Shown piece after piece: positions 1-7,652 of a stretch of DNA of 17,933 nucleotides. Origin of the DNA: Muribaculaceae bacterium (GTDB taxonomy: Bacteria > Bacteroidota > Bacteroidia > Bacteroidales > Muribaculaceae). The notes below the pieces were generated by a model. The model worked only from the letters and a program-made list of their open reading frames with translations. It did no database searches and was not told the origin of the DNA. The number at the start of each line of letters is the position of its first letter. The stretch's first letter is position 1. The position numbers and the translations under genes are program-made. The stretch is taken from positions 1 through 17,933 of the forward strand of contig JAIDTS010000508.1 in the NCBI GenBank assembly GCA_029060585.1. The letters are read 5' to 3'.

Positions 1-111
1 CTTCGGCATTGTCGCTCGGTCACGATGCCCGCATCGCTCCCTCACTCCGCAGCCAAATCGCCTCGAAATCGCCGGCGTGGATAATATACGTTTAATTTGA
101 CCAGCTACTTA
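1..111. repeat. Partial copy of a dispersed palindromic element (right part)
   Basis: This stretch matches 13792-13902 base for base except for one difference (T at 78, C at 13869). It begins at the window edge, so the left part of this copy probably lies outside. It ends with the terminal repeat word ATTTGACCAGCTACTTA at 95-111 and carries the same internal hairpin at 23-36 (CGATG, loop CCCG, CATCG). It lies 21 bp beyond the batE stop codon. No gene is evident in it. Confidence 0.9.
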
Positions 112-132
112 TCATATTCCAAGGCAGCCAAT

Positions 133-987
133 TTATATGACTGCAATGTCGGAAGCTCGGACCCAACCCTCGAAATCAGAATTGAGGCGTACCTTATACC
201 ATGTAGCCACACCTTCGACATCCGTCTCCTCAGCGATTATGTCGAAAAGTGTACCCTGGCAAAGCAGATTGCTTGCCGGTTTCGCATCGGAAGAGGGTTC
301 AATAAGAAGCTCCGTCTTATAGGCGATCAGCACGGCTTTGTCGTGCGAGTCATAGTATGAAGCACTCTTAAAGGCAAACACAATGCAAACTATAGAGACA
401 AATAATGAACAAATACCACCGAAAAAGCCAAATTTCCGGATCCGGACATCACTGCAGAAAAGATAAAGGGCAATCTGCCCCAACAGCAGAATAAAAGCGA
501 CGACAGCAATATACGCCCACATGTCGCGAGGGAAATCAGCACATATAAAACGGTCGACACTCTGAAAAAATGTCGGATGGTCGGGAGCTACACTCATCTT
601 CTTCCCTCTTAGCTCAGCCCTATTGGAATCCTCCACCTTCGATGTGAAATACTCAAGGTTGTTTCTGATCTCCTTGCTGGTAGGATCAAGACGGCTGGCC
701 CTGGAATAGTAGAGCATGGCTTTACCAAGATCGCCAGTCTGGGCATACGAATTGGCAAGGTTGAAAAGCAGAGCGGGAGAATCCCCGTCTACCTGCGCTA
801 TGGCTTGATATGCTTCCGCCGCCTTGGCATATTCCCCATGAGAATAAAGGGTATCCGCCATCGCTACAGAAGAATTAGCGGCTACAACGGACACCGATGC
901 GCCGATTGCCACGCCAAGCGACACCGCAAAAAGAGATGCCGATTTCAAGAGAGAGTGGAATATATTATTGAGTCTCATAACATTCAT
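133..987 (-). CDS. batE: BatE, TPR and SH3-like membrane protein of the Bat operon
   Basis: Last gene of the Bat (Bacteroides aerotolerance) operon, 284 aa. A hydrophobic N-terminal segment (about residues 12-38) looks like a signal peptide or anchor. TPR repeats follow at about 45-112 (for example the LLFNLANSYAQTGDLGKAM region), then two membrane segments at about 157-178 and 186-207, and a C-terminal bacterial SH3-like domain at about 217-284 ending in a typical FEGWVRASDI strand. TPR and SH3 modules normally bind proteins or cell-wall peptides; no catalytic motif is visible. The start ATG overlaps the batD stop as ATGA, so translation is probably coupled. An in-frame ATG three codons later is an alternative start. 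Bat proteins have been linked to oxygen tolerance and envelope stress, but the exact role of BatE is unsettled. Confidence 0.9.
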   Translation of the reverse strand: MNVMRLNNIFHSLLKSASLFAVSLGVAIGASVSVVAANSSVAMADTLYSHGEYAKAAEAYQAIAQVDGDSPALLFNLANSYAQTGDLGKAMLYYSRASRLDPTSKEIRNNLEYFTSKVEDSNRAELRGKKMSVAPDHPTFFQSVDRFICADFPRDMWAYIAVVAFILLLGQIALYLFCSDVRIRKFGFFGGICSLFVSIVCIVFAFKSASYYDSHDKAVLIAYKTELLIEPSSDAKPASNLLCQGTLFDIIAEETDVEGVATWYKVRLNSDFEGWVRASDIAVI

Positions 988-2843
988 TGTTTTTGCGACC
1001 TTAAACCGGCCTCTTCAAGGGTATTGATCACATCGGCTCCGCGCTCATAGACGGTCTTGAGCTCATCGTCGCCGGAACCGGGTGCATATTTAGCAAACTC
1101 GCAGTCGTCAAGCACACCGACAAACCGATCTACCGCCTCCTGCGACGCACCTGCTTCCTCAAGCCGCTGAGCGACGTTCTGTCGGTTAAGTTCCGACGTA
1201 GGAATGTTAAGTTTGGCGCTGACGTAGCCCCAAAGAGCGACAAGCATCTCATCGTAGAACTTCTCGCGCTCACCGTTCTTCATACATACGACAGCCTTCT
1301 TGAGACGACGAGCAGCCACCTTACCAGCCTTACGCATGCGTGTGCCAACAATGTCGGCTGCGCTCTTGAGATGACGGCGATAGACAAACACCACGGCTAC
1401 AAGTGCGAGACCAGGAATGACAAACCATAGCCAATAGCCGAATCTGTAGACCAACGGGACACTCTTTCCGGAAAGTTTCCCTACACTCATCAGAGAGTCG
1501 GAGAACCTCAGTCTGTTTTTGGTCTGTGATTTCTCGGAAAGGGCACCCTTATCCACTTCCACAGTGTAGCCCTTAGCGACAGACCTCTCATATCTTCCCG
1601 TAGCAGGATCGAAATAAACCAAAGCCACCTCAGGAATCTGATACTGTCCCATTTCAAGGGGAGTAAATGAATAATCAAATTTTACACTTCCGGAAACGGA
1701 TGAACCCTTCGAGACGGCGTCAACTTCCGTAGTAGGAGAGAAAACCTCAAGCTGTTTTGGGAAAAGTGTGTTTAGGTCAGGCAGCTTGACATACTTTATG
1801 TTGCCGCTACCCTTCACCTCATAGACTATCGAGGCCGGCTGGTTGGTCTTCAACGATGCGGAAGGAAGCGATGAAGAAATAGAGAACTGACCCACGCCTC
1901 CCGAAAAATCTGCAGGCTGAGGAGAAGGGAGAGCCTTGACATCAACCACAAGATCATTAGGAGTAACGTTAAGCTGAATGGGACGCCTGACAGTCAGCAT
2001 CCGGAAATAAGGATCATCGTAGTATTCCTGTTCGTCGGTGCTAACGGTATAGGTATTTCCCTTGACTGTAAGTTTACCGGTCATCTGAGGGAATATTATA
2101 TAGCGCGCGATGATGGCTGTGGCGTATTCCTGACCGTTGTAAGTCTCGTAATGAAGAGATTTAGATGTCTCATCAGACTCCTCTACTACAAACCCATCGA
2201 ATTTGGGCGCTTCTGTGGCACCGATGAACTTAATCGGAGCATAAGAGGAATATAGTTTCACCGTATAGACGAGAGCTTCCTGTTCGTAAGCTGTAGATTT
2301 TGAAACAGAAGCTTTAAGGAAAAGTTTCTCATTGCCTTTTCCAATGAATTTCGGTCCCTCGCTTTCATCTTCTGACCGCTGAGACTGCATTCCCTGCTGA
2401 GCTGCAGCCTGATGATTCTGTTGTCTCTGCTGGAGTTTGGAGAGAGAGCCCGTACCCTTCTTCACAATAGTGTAAGACACTTTGTTGCTTTGCACACCAT
2501 CCAAAGTCAAAGGTCCAAGTGAGAAAGAGCCCTCTTTAGAAGCGGAACAAGTGGCTACATAAGTAAATGAAGTGGAACGCGTCATCTTTCCATTGAAACC
2601 AGTCATCGAAGTAGACTGACTACTTAGCGTGAAATACTTCACCACAGCACCAGGGACATTGGGAGCGGAAAGTTCATCTTCTATATCAATTAATTTCAGA
2701 TAAACATAGAACTGCTCTCCTACCTCGATATCATCGGCCCCGGTCTGAGTCGACACAGAAATCTGAAACTTTCCCGCCGCCGAGGCCGCAAGCGTAGTCA
2801 CCGAAAGGAGGAAACTCAAAATGTAAAGTCTAAAACGGGTCAT
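984..2843 (-). CDS. batD: BatD, large periplasmic protein with a C-terminal membrane anchor and cytoplasmic tail
   Basis: BatD family protein of 619 aa, assigned by position between batC and batE and by architecture. The start is placed at the ATG at 2841-2843; an in-frame TTG two codons upstream is less likely. Residues 1-23 form a signal peptide ending in an Ala-rich site. A long beta-rich, Ig-like periplasmic region (about 25-460) follows, with a Gln-rich linker at about 138-155. One membrane segment lies at about 468-488 (YWLWFVIPGLALVAVVFVYR), then a basic cytoplasmic tail and a small helical domain (about 525-610). That domain resembles the tail of the unnamed protein at 5689-6720. The gene starts 26 bp after batC and its stop overlaps the batE start. 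It probably acts as a periplasmic scaffold of the Bat complex; this role is inferred. Confidence 0.9.
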   Translation of the reverse strand: MTRFRLYILSFLLSVTTLAASAAGKFQISVSTQTGADDIEVGEQFYVYLKLIDIEDELSAPNVPGAVVKYFTLSSQSTSMTGFNGKMTRSTSFTYVATCSASKEGSFSLGPLTLDGVQSNKVSYTIVKKGTGSLSKLQQRQQNHQAAAQQGMQSQRSEDESEGPKFIGKGNEKLFLKASVSKSTAYEQEALVYTVKLYSSYAPIKFIGATEAPKFDGFVVEESDETSKSLHYETYNGQEYATAIIARYIIFPQMTGKLTVKGNTYTVSTDEQEYYDDPYFRMLTVRRPIQLNVTPNDLVVDVKALPSPQPADFSGGVGQFSISSSLPSASLKTNQPASIVYEVKGSGNIKYVKLPDLNTLFPKQLEVFSPTTEVDAVSKGSSVSGSVKFDYSFTPLEMGQYQIPEVALVYFDPATGRYERSVAKGYTVEVDKGALSEKSQTKNRLRFSDSLMSVGKLSGKSVPLVYRFGYWLWFVIPGLALVAVVFVYRRHLKSAADIVGTRMRKAGKVAARRLKKAVVCMKNGEREKFYDEMLVALWGYVSAKLNIPTSELNRQNVAQRLEEAGASQEAVDRFVGVLDDCEFAKYAPGSGDDELKTVYERGADVINTLEEAGLRSQKQ

Positions 2844-2869
2844 AATCAAAAAAGTAGAGAATTGAGAAT

Positions 2870-3661
2870 TTACCAGCGCTTCGTATTCCTGCTCCGTCCT
2901 GCGGCCTCCTGGCCGTTGTTAGATTTATTCACACGGGCACGGGTCTGATTCTCCTTGTTTTCAAGTGCCTTAAGTATCTGCTCTGCAGCCTGTGGATTGA
3001 TCTCAGGCTGTTGCGGTTGCCTATCCTGATTCTGCTGCTGATCCTGATTCTGGTCCTGATTCTGATCCTGATTCTGGTCTTGATTCTGGTCCTGATTCTG
3101 GTCTTTATCCTGATCCTTATTCTGATCCTTATTCTGGTCTTGATTCTGATCCTGGTTTTGCTGCAGTTTCTTCTGGGCTATACGAAGATTACGCCGTGTC
3201 TTCTCATCTTCCGGGCGAATGCGTAGCGACTGCTTATACATGTCGACTGCCTGCGCATAGTCTTGAGCGTTGAAAGCGAGGTTGCCCAGATTGAAGATTG
3301 CATCGGCAGCGAGGTCAGGTTTCTCCTTAAAAGCCTGGGCCACCGCCTGCATGGCTTCGGCACCGACCTTAGCGAGCTGCTGACGCAGAGAGTCGGACTG
3401 AGCGGCGGAAGCACGGCGAATATAAGTGAGGCCAAGATTATAGAGAGCCTCCTTTGATTCAGGCTCGACCTTAAGCGCCTTCTGATAGGCCTCACCGGCC
3501 TCAAGATAATGACCGCTACGGAAAAGCTGGTTGCCTTTGTCGACGAGACGCCGCTCCTGCCGATTGGTAGTTGCAGACACCTCAAAAGTATTCACGAAAA
3601 CTGCGGCCAAGGCACATACAATGGCCAACACCTTTATATTTCCAAGAATTGATTTCTTCAT
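2870..3661 (-). CDS. batC: BatC, secreted TPR protein with an Asp/Asn/Gln repeat
   Basis: TPR protein of the Bat operon, 263 aa from the ATG at 3659-3661. A longer frame back to 3742 would overlap batB and put 27 residues in front of a clear signal peptide (MKKSILGNIKVLAIVCALAA), so I reject it. TPR units lie at about 38-83 and 119-163. Residues 167-214 are a low-complexity tract built on DQNQ with KDQ variants. The tail at 220-245 (PEINPQAAEQILKALEN) resembles the conserved end of BatC proteins. The gene begins 10 bp after the batB stop. TPRs suggest a periplasmic adaptor that brings Bat proteins together; the repeat is presumably a flexible hydrophilic spacer (inference). Confidence 0.9.
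   Translation of the reverse strand: MKKSILGNIKVLAIVCALAAVFVNTFEVSATTNRQERRLVDKGNQLFRSGHYLEAGEAYQKALKVEPESKEALYNLGLTYIRRASAAQSDSLRQQLAKVGAEAMQAVAQAFKEKPDLAADAIFNLGNLAFNAQDYAQAVDMYKQSLRIRPEDEKTRRNLRIAQKKLQQNQDQNQDQNKDQNKDQDKDQNQDQNQDQNQDQNQDQNQDQQQNQDRQPQQPEINPQAAEQILKALENKENQTRARVNKSNNGQEAAGRSRNTKRW
3020..3163 (-). repeat. In-frame tandem repeat inside batC (DQNQ units)
   Basis: Imperfect tandem repeat of a 12-base unit (two related 6-base halves, GACCAG/GATCAG and AATCAG/AACCAG) coding for Asp-Gln-Asn-Gln. It covers BatC residues 167-214, with Lys replacing Asn or Gln in four units (NKDQ, DKDQ). All changes keep the frame. Synonymous changes between units suggest it is not newly expanded. 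Confidence 0.9.
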
Positions 3662-3671
3662 AACAACTTCA

Positions 3672-4715
3672 TTATCTGGATTCCTTTTTGAAGAAAGTGA
3701 TTCTGTCGAGCCAACTGATCTTCCTGTCGAGTATGAAGACATCTATGAGCAATAGCGCAAGAGCTATCCATGCGAATATCGTGAAGAGTTCGTCGTGGAC
3801 GGCATATGCATTAGTCTCAAGCGCAGACTTCTTGACAGTATCCATCTGTTTCTCCAACTCATTGAGGGCGTCGGGATTCGAGGCGTTAACATAGATACCG
3901 TCGCCAGCGCCTGCTATCTTAGCAGCCAGATTCTCGTCGAGGGCAGTCTCCACAGGCATTCCGGTCTCAGGATTGATCATGGGGCCGGCAGGGGTCGGAA
4001 TCTGAACAGGAGTAGGGGAACCAACTCCAACTACGTTGAGCTGAATATGATTCTTTTTCGCACGCTTTGCCGCCTCGAGAGCTCCGGATTCATCCTCAAG
4101 TTCCTCAGCATCGGTGATAAGAACTATCGACTTTCCGATATTATCGTCCGCACTGAAGGATTTTACAGCCCTGTCGATCGCCGCTCCGATATTTGTGCCT
4201 TGATTGTCATATTGCGACGGGTCGATAGAATTGAGAAATAGCTTGGCCGACACGTAATCGCTCGTGACAGGAATCAGTGTATAGGCATCGTTTGCGTAAA
4301 CAATCAGACCCACACGGTCATTGTCGAGACGATTGATGAGCTTCTCAAGCACGAGCTTGGAAGCCCTCATTCTCGATGTGCCGGAATTGTCGGATGTAGA
4401 TGAAGCCAGCATGGAGTTGGAGACATCGACAGCTATGACTACCTCTATACCTTCCTTATCGGTCTTAGTCGTATGCACGCCTCCCCAAGGACGGCACAAG
4501 GCGATGACCAAAAACGCAAGAGCTCCCGCCTCAAGAGCAATCTTCAACGGGGGTTTATATTTGGACACCTCCGGCATAAGGTCTTTCAGGGATTCCATAT
4601 TGCCGAACCTCGCGATTTTCTTCTTGCGGGCAAGGCGCGCGAGCAGATACAGCACCACCACAAGCGGCACTGCGATAAGCAGGATGAGTAAAGCTGGATA
4701 TGCAAACGTAAACAT
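3672..4715 (-). CDS. batB: BatB, membrane-anchored von Willebrand A domain protein
   Basis: VWA protein of 347 aa. Membrane segments lie near the N-terminus (about 5-28 and 58-76) and C-terminus (about 310-330), with the VWA domain between them. The MIDAS metal site is visible as DVSNS at 97-101, Thr174 in DNQGTNIG and Asp202 in LITDAEELED. DxSNS instead of DxSGS still provides the metal-binding serines. Such domains bind protein partners through a divalent metal. The ATG overlaps the batA stop as TAATG, indicating translational coupling. Which of the two neighbouring VWA proteins is called A or B follows operon order. Confidence 0.92.
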   Translation of the reverse strand: MFTFAYPALLILLIAVPLVVVLYLLARLARKKKIARFGNMESLKDLMPEVSKYKPPLKIALEAGALAFLVIALCRPWGGVHTTKTDKEGIEVVIAVDVSNSMLASSTSDNSGTSRMRASKLVLEKLINRLDNDRVGLIVYANDAYTLIPVTSDYVSAKLFLNSIDPSQYDNQGTNIGAAIDRAVKSFSADDNIGKSIVLITDAEELEDESGALEAAKRAKKNHIQLNVVGVGSPTPVQIPTPAGPMINPETGMPVETALDENLAAKIAGAGDGIYVNASNPDALNELEKQMDTVKKSALETNAYAVHDELFTIFAWIALALLLIDVFILDRKISWLDRITFFKKESR

Positions 4716-5692
4716 TACGGTATTCTTCTAATTATAGTGTAACGAAGCAGTAGCGACAGAGCGAGAGCACCGAAAGCCAGCCAGAGCCAAGGCATGAATT
4801 CCTCCTGGGTAAGAGTCACCGAATTCACATCGATACTCGATTTCTCAAGCGAGTCAATCTCCTCAAACACCTGCTTGAGCATACGCTCGTCTTTCGCACG
4901 GAAATACTTGCCTCCTGTCAGTTTCGCCATATTCCGGAGAAGAGGCTCATCGATCTTGGTCTCGAGAGTGGTGGTAGAGAAACCATAAGGATCCGCTATC
5001 TGCATCTTTCCGTTCGTACCGACTCCGATAGTATATATCTTTATACCCTTCTGCTTAGCAATCTGAGCCGCCGTCACTGGAGGGACGTCGCCTGCGTTGT
5101 TGCTGCCGTCGGTCAGAAGGATAATGCTCTTAGACTTAGCTTTACCCTGAGAGATACGATTGATCGCGCTCGTGAGGCCATCGCCGATGGCTGTTCCATC
5201 ATTGAGGTCGCCCATGTCGACGTTGGCTATCGCATTGACGAGAGCCGCACGGTCGTTGGTCAGAGGCATCAATGAAAGGGATTCTCCGGCAAACACTACA
5301 AGACCCATATTGTCGTTAGGGCGCGAATTTACAAAAGAAGTCGCGACATCCTTTGCGGCAATGAATCTATTCGGTTTGAAATCCGTAGCCGACATCGATC
5401 CTGAAATATCCATGGCCAGAATGATATCAGTGCCGAGGACCCTGGAATTCTTAAGACTATCGTAGGTTTGCGGACGTGCAAGAGCCACAATTACAGCGGC
5501 CACGCAGATCATCCTGAGAACAAAGCAGAGATGCATTACCCAAACCTTCCATGAATTTCCGAACCTTAGGAAGGGCTGAAGAGACGAGACGCCAATGGAG
5601 GGGTTGGCATTACGGTGCTTCACGACATACCATGCAACAAGGGGCACAATCACCAGCAGAAGCCAGAGCATACCGGGATGCAGAAATTTCAT
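4715..5692 (-). CDS. batA: BatA, membrane-anchored von Willebrand A domain protein
   Basis: VWA protein of 325 aa. Membrane segments lie at about 7-24, 55-72 and 303-320. The VWA domain has a complete MIDAS: DISGS at 95-99, Thr167 in NDGTAIG and Asp195 in LLTDGSNN. The short N-terminal motif MKFLHPGMLWLLL is typical of BatA proteins. The start ATG overlaps the stop of the preceding gene as ATGA and the end overlaps the batB start, so the three genes are probably translated in series. The role is metal-dependent protein binding in the envelope complex presumed to work with MoxR; the ligand is unknown. Confidence 0.93.
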   Translation of the reverse strand: MKFLHPGMLWLLLVIVPLVAWYVVKHRNANPSIGVSSLQPFLRFGNSWKVWVMHLCFVLRMICVAAVIVALARPQTYDSLKNSRVLGTDIILAMDISGSMSATDFKPNRFIAAKDVATSFVNSRPNDNMGLVVFAGESLSLMPLTNDRAALVNAIANVDMGDLNDGTAIGDGLTSAINRISQGKAKSKSIILLTDGSNNAGDVPPVTAAQIAKQKGIKIYTIGVGTNGKMQIADPYGFSTTTLETKIDEPLLRNMAKLTGGKYFRAKDERMLKQVFEEIDSLEKSSIDVNSVTLTQEEFMPWLWLAFGALALSLLLRYTIIRRIP

Positions 5693-6720
5693 CTCTCACC
5701 TCCTTTCTTCAAATCGGACGAAGAGCCCCGGGGAGCGGCGGCATCGTCACCGGAAGAAGGTTCGGGCTCCTTCTCAACCGTCTCTTTGACAAAATTGACT
5801 GCATTCTCGAAAGCTTCCACATTGTCGGCCGGGAGCGGACGGACTTTAGCGAACTTGACGAAATCCGCCACGTCCAGAATTTTTCGAACATAGGAGCGTT
5901 TTTCTCTGACATCTTCTTGATCGGCAAGAGTCTGCATGATCTGTCTGGAGGTCATCTCCATGGCATTAATACCAAAGCGAGCCTGTAGATAATCGCGCAG
6001 GATATCCGTAAGCTGGGTGAAGTATTCCTTTTCCATTCCGTTTTCCCAAAGATTCTTCGCCTTGAGGTTTTCAAGACGATCGAGGGCAACAGTCCATGGT
6101 TTCGGCTGCGGCTTTTCTGGAAGTGTAATGAACTTGCCGGTCTTTCTATATTTACGTCCGAAATAGACAGCTGCAGCTATAGCAGCGATAAGAAGAAGCC
6201 ACAACCACCAGAGATCGTAGAGCCAATCCGGCATCCAGTCCCAAAACGAACGGTCAGAAGGATCGGCAATATCCCGAAAGTCTGAGATGGCATCGTTCTC
6301 TCCAACCTTAACTGGAACCACAGTAAGATCAAGCTCATTTGACCCGACAGAATCGGAAGCAGTGAGATATACGAACGGAGGAAGGCGATAGAATCCAGAG
6401 TCAAACACCTGAACCGGCACCCGAAGGCGCTCTATGATACGGCCGCCATCCTGCTTTACAGTGTCGACGATCGGAGCTCCGAGTTCGACAGTGTCGTTGA
6501 AAAGAGTGACGAGTCCACCGGGACCCTGCCTGTTGAAGATGGGGAATACACCCTGCACTCCGGCCTCACGGTCTACTACAAGGCGAAGCGTATCAATACG
6601 CCCCATCATTATCGAAGCCGAATCAAGCGAAGCTGTCACCTTCACGGAGGCGGCGGCAGGCATCGACAATGCCATTGCCACCAGAGAGACAGACAGATAT
6701 TTACGAATAAAATTCCTCAT
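5689..6720 (-). CDS. Unnamed Bat-operon membrane protein related to BatD
   Basis: Protein of 343 aa with a signal peptide (about 1-24, cleavage near PAAA-S), a beta-rich periplasmic domain (about 25-150), one membrane segment at about 168-188 (DLWWLWLLLIAAIAAAVYFG), and a cytoplasmic region. Residues about 205-310 form a helical domain (EYFTQLTDILRDYLQARFGI region) that resembles the tail of BatD. The last 25 residues are charged and Gly/Ser-rich. This slot between the DUF58 gene and batA is usually filled in Bacteroidota by a conserved protein of this layout, often left as hypothetical or BatD-like; in other phyla DUF4381 proteins sit there. It starts 18 bp after the DUF58 stop and overlaps batA by ATGA. 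A role as membrane partner of the VWA proteins is inferred. Confidence 0.8.
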   Translation of the reverse strand: MRNFIRKYLSVSLVAMALSMPAAASVKVTASLDSASIMMGRIDTLRLVVDREAGVQGVFPIFNRQGPGGLVTLFNDTVELGAPIVDTVKQDGGRIIERLRVPVQVFDSGFYRLPPFVYLTASDSVGSNELDLTVVPVKVGENDAISDFRDIADPSDRSFWDWMPDWLYDLWWLWLLLIAAIAAAVYFGRKYRKTGKFITLPEKPQPKPWTVALDRLENLKAKNLWENGMEKEYFTQLTDILRDYLQARFGINAMEMTSRQIMQTLADQEDVREKRSYVRKILDVADFVKFAKVRPLPADNVEAFENAVNFVKETVEKEPEPSSGDDAAAPRGSSSDLKKGGER

Positions 6721-6738
6721 AGTTTCTGTTTCTAATTA

Positions 6739-7608
6739 TCAACCGCGACGGCGGAACAGACTGATCAGCGCCTTTACATAGTCTTCATCTGTGGCCACCG
6801 AGACAGAATCGACTCCACATCTTGCGGTCGTAGACGAGAAATTCTGCTGACGCTCATACCAAGCCTTGTCATAGGCTTTCCTGACGCTTTTGGAGGAGGT
6901 ATCGAGCCAGAGATCCCTTCCCGTCTCAAGATCGCGAAGCCTTACAAGTCCGACATCCGGCATTTTTGCGTCGCGCTTATCGTAGACCTGAATAGCAGCC
7001 ACGTCATGCTTATGGTTGGCTATGGAGAGCGACTTAAAATAATCGTGCGAATCGATGAAGTCGCTGAGCAGGAAAGCAGAACACCTTTTCTTCAATGCAT
7101 TGGTCATGAATACGAGCGGAGCGTTAAGGTCCGTAGCACGATGTTCAGGCTTAAAGTCAATGATTTCCCTGATGATGAAAAGGATGTGCTTGCGACCTTT
7201 CTGAGGAGGTATGAATTTCTCAACTTTATCGCTGAAGAAAATGACCCCAACCTTATCGTTGTTCTGAATGGAAGAGAAGGCGAGAGTCGCCGCTATCTCA
7301 GCGATAAACTCGCGCTTCACCTGGCCCACAGCACCAAAATCACGGCTACCGCTCACATCAACGAGAAGCATTACTGTCAGCTCACGCTCCTCCTCATACA
7401 CCTTTACGTATGGCTTATTATGACGTGCCGTGACATTCCAATCGATATCACGCACATCGTCGCCCGGCTGATATTCCCTTACTTCGGAAAACATCATGCC
7501 CCTGCCCTTGAAGGCAGTGTGGTATTCTCCAGCAAAGATATTGTTGGAGAGTCCACGCGACTTTATTTCTATTTTCCTTACTTTCTTGAGAAGTTCCTTG
7601 GCATCCAT
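6739..7608 (-). CDS. DUF58 domain protein, VWA-like, of the Bat operon
   Basis: DUF58 family protein of 289 aa without signal peptide or membrane segment, so it is probably cytoplasmic. The N-terminal third carries the family signature (GRGMMFSEVREYQPGDDVRDIDW at about 36-57, given in the spaced form GRG...EYQPGD...DIDW). A VWA-like fold follows with DVSGS at 84-88. DUF58 genes commonly follow moxR, and the two products are thought to act together with VWA proteins in assembling or remodelling complexes. The ATG at 7606-7608 lies directly after the 44-bp repeat-rich spacer from moxR. No Shine-Dalgarno sequence is visible, as is usual in Bacteroidota. Confidence 0.92.
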   Translation of the reverse strand: MDAKELLKKVRKIEIKSRGLSNNIFAGEYHTAFKGRGMMFSEVREYQPGDDVRDIDWNVTARHNKPYVKVYEEERELTVMLLVDVSGSRDFGAVGQVKREFIAEIAATLAFSSIQNNDKVGVIFFSDKVEKFIPPQKGRKHILFIIREIIDFKPEHRATDLNAPLVFMTNALKKRCSAFLLSDFIDSHDYFKSLSIANHKHDVAAIQVYDKRDAKMPDVGLVRLRDLETGRDLWLDTSSKSVRKAYDKAWYERQQNFSSTTARCGVDSVSVATDEDYVKALISLFRRRG

Positions 7609-7652
7609 TGTGCGTTTTGCGTTGTGCGTATTGCGTATTGCGTATTGCGAGA
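7609..7652. repeat. moxR-DUF58 spacer made of degenerate 7-base repeats
   Basis: The whole spacer consists of GCGTATT/GCGTTTT/GCGTTGT units read on the plus strand (three GCGTATT units at about 7626-7648). On the mRNA strand this gives CGCAATA, CGCACAA and CGCAAAA units ending at the DUF58 start codon. Related words occur in front of thiL (9855-9873) and punA (10719-10734). It has no evident hairpin. Confidence 0.75.

Noticed and set aside
3011..3226. Plus-strand frame coding an almost pure Leu/Ile/Val peptide
   Set aside because: It is the exact complement of the BatC DQNQ repeat (CAG and GAT/AAT codons read backwards give CTG and ATC/ATT). There is no evidence of expression.
3662..3742. 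N-terminal extension of batC by 27 codons
   Set aside because: It would overlap batB and bury the signal peptide; the ATG at 3661 gives a normal secreted protein.
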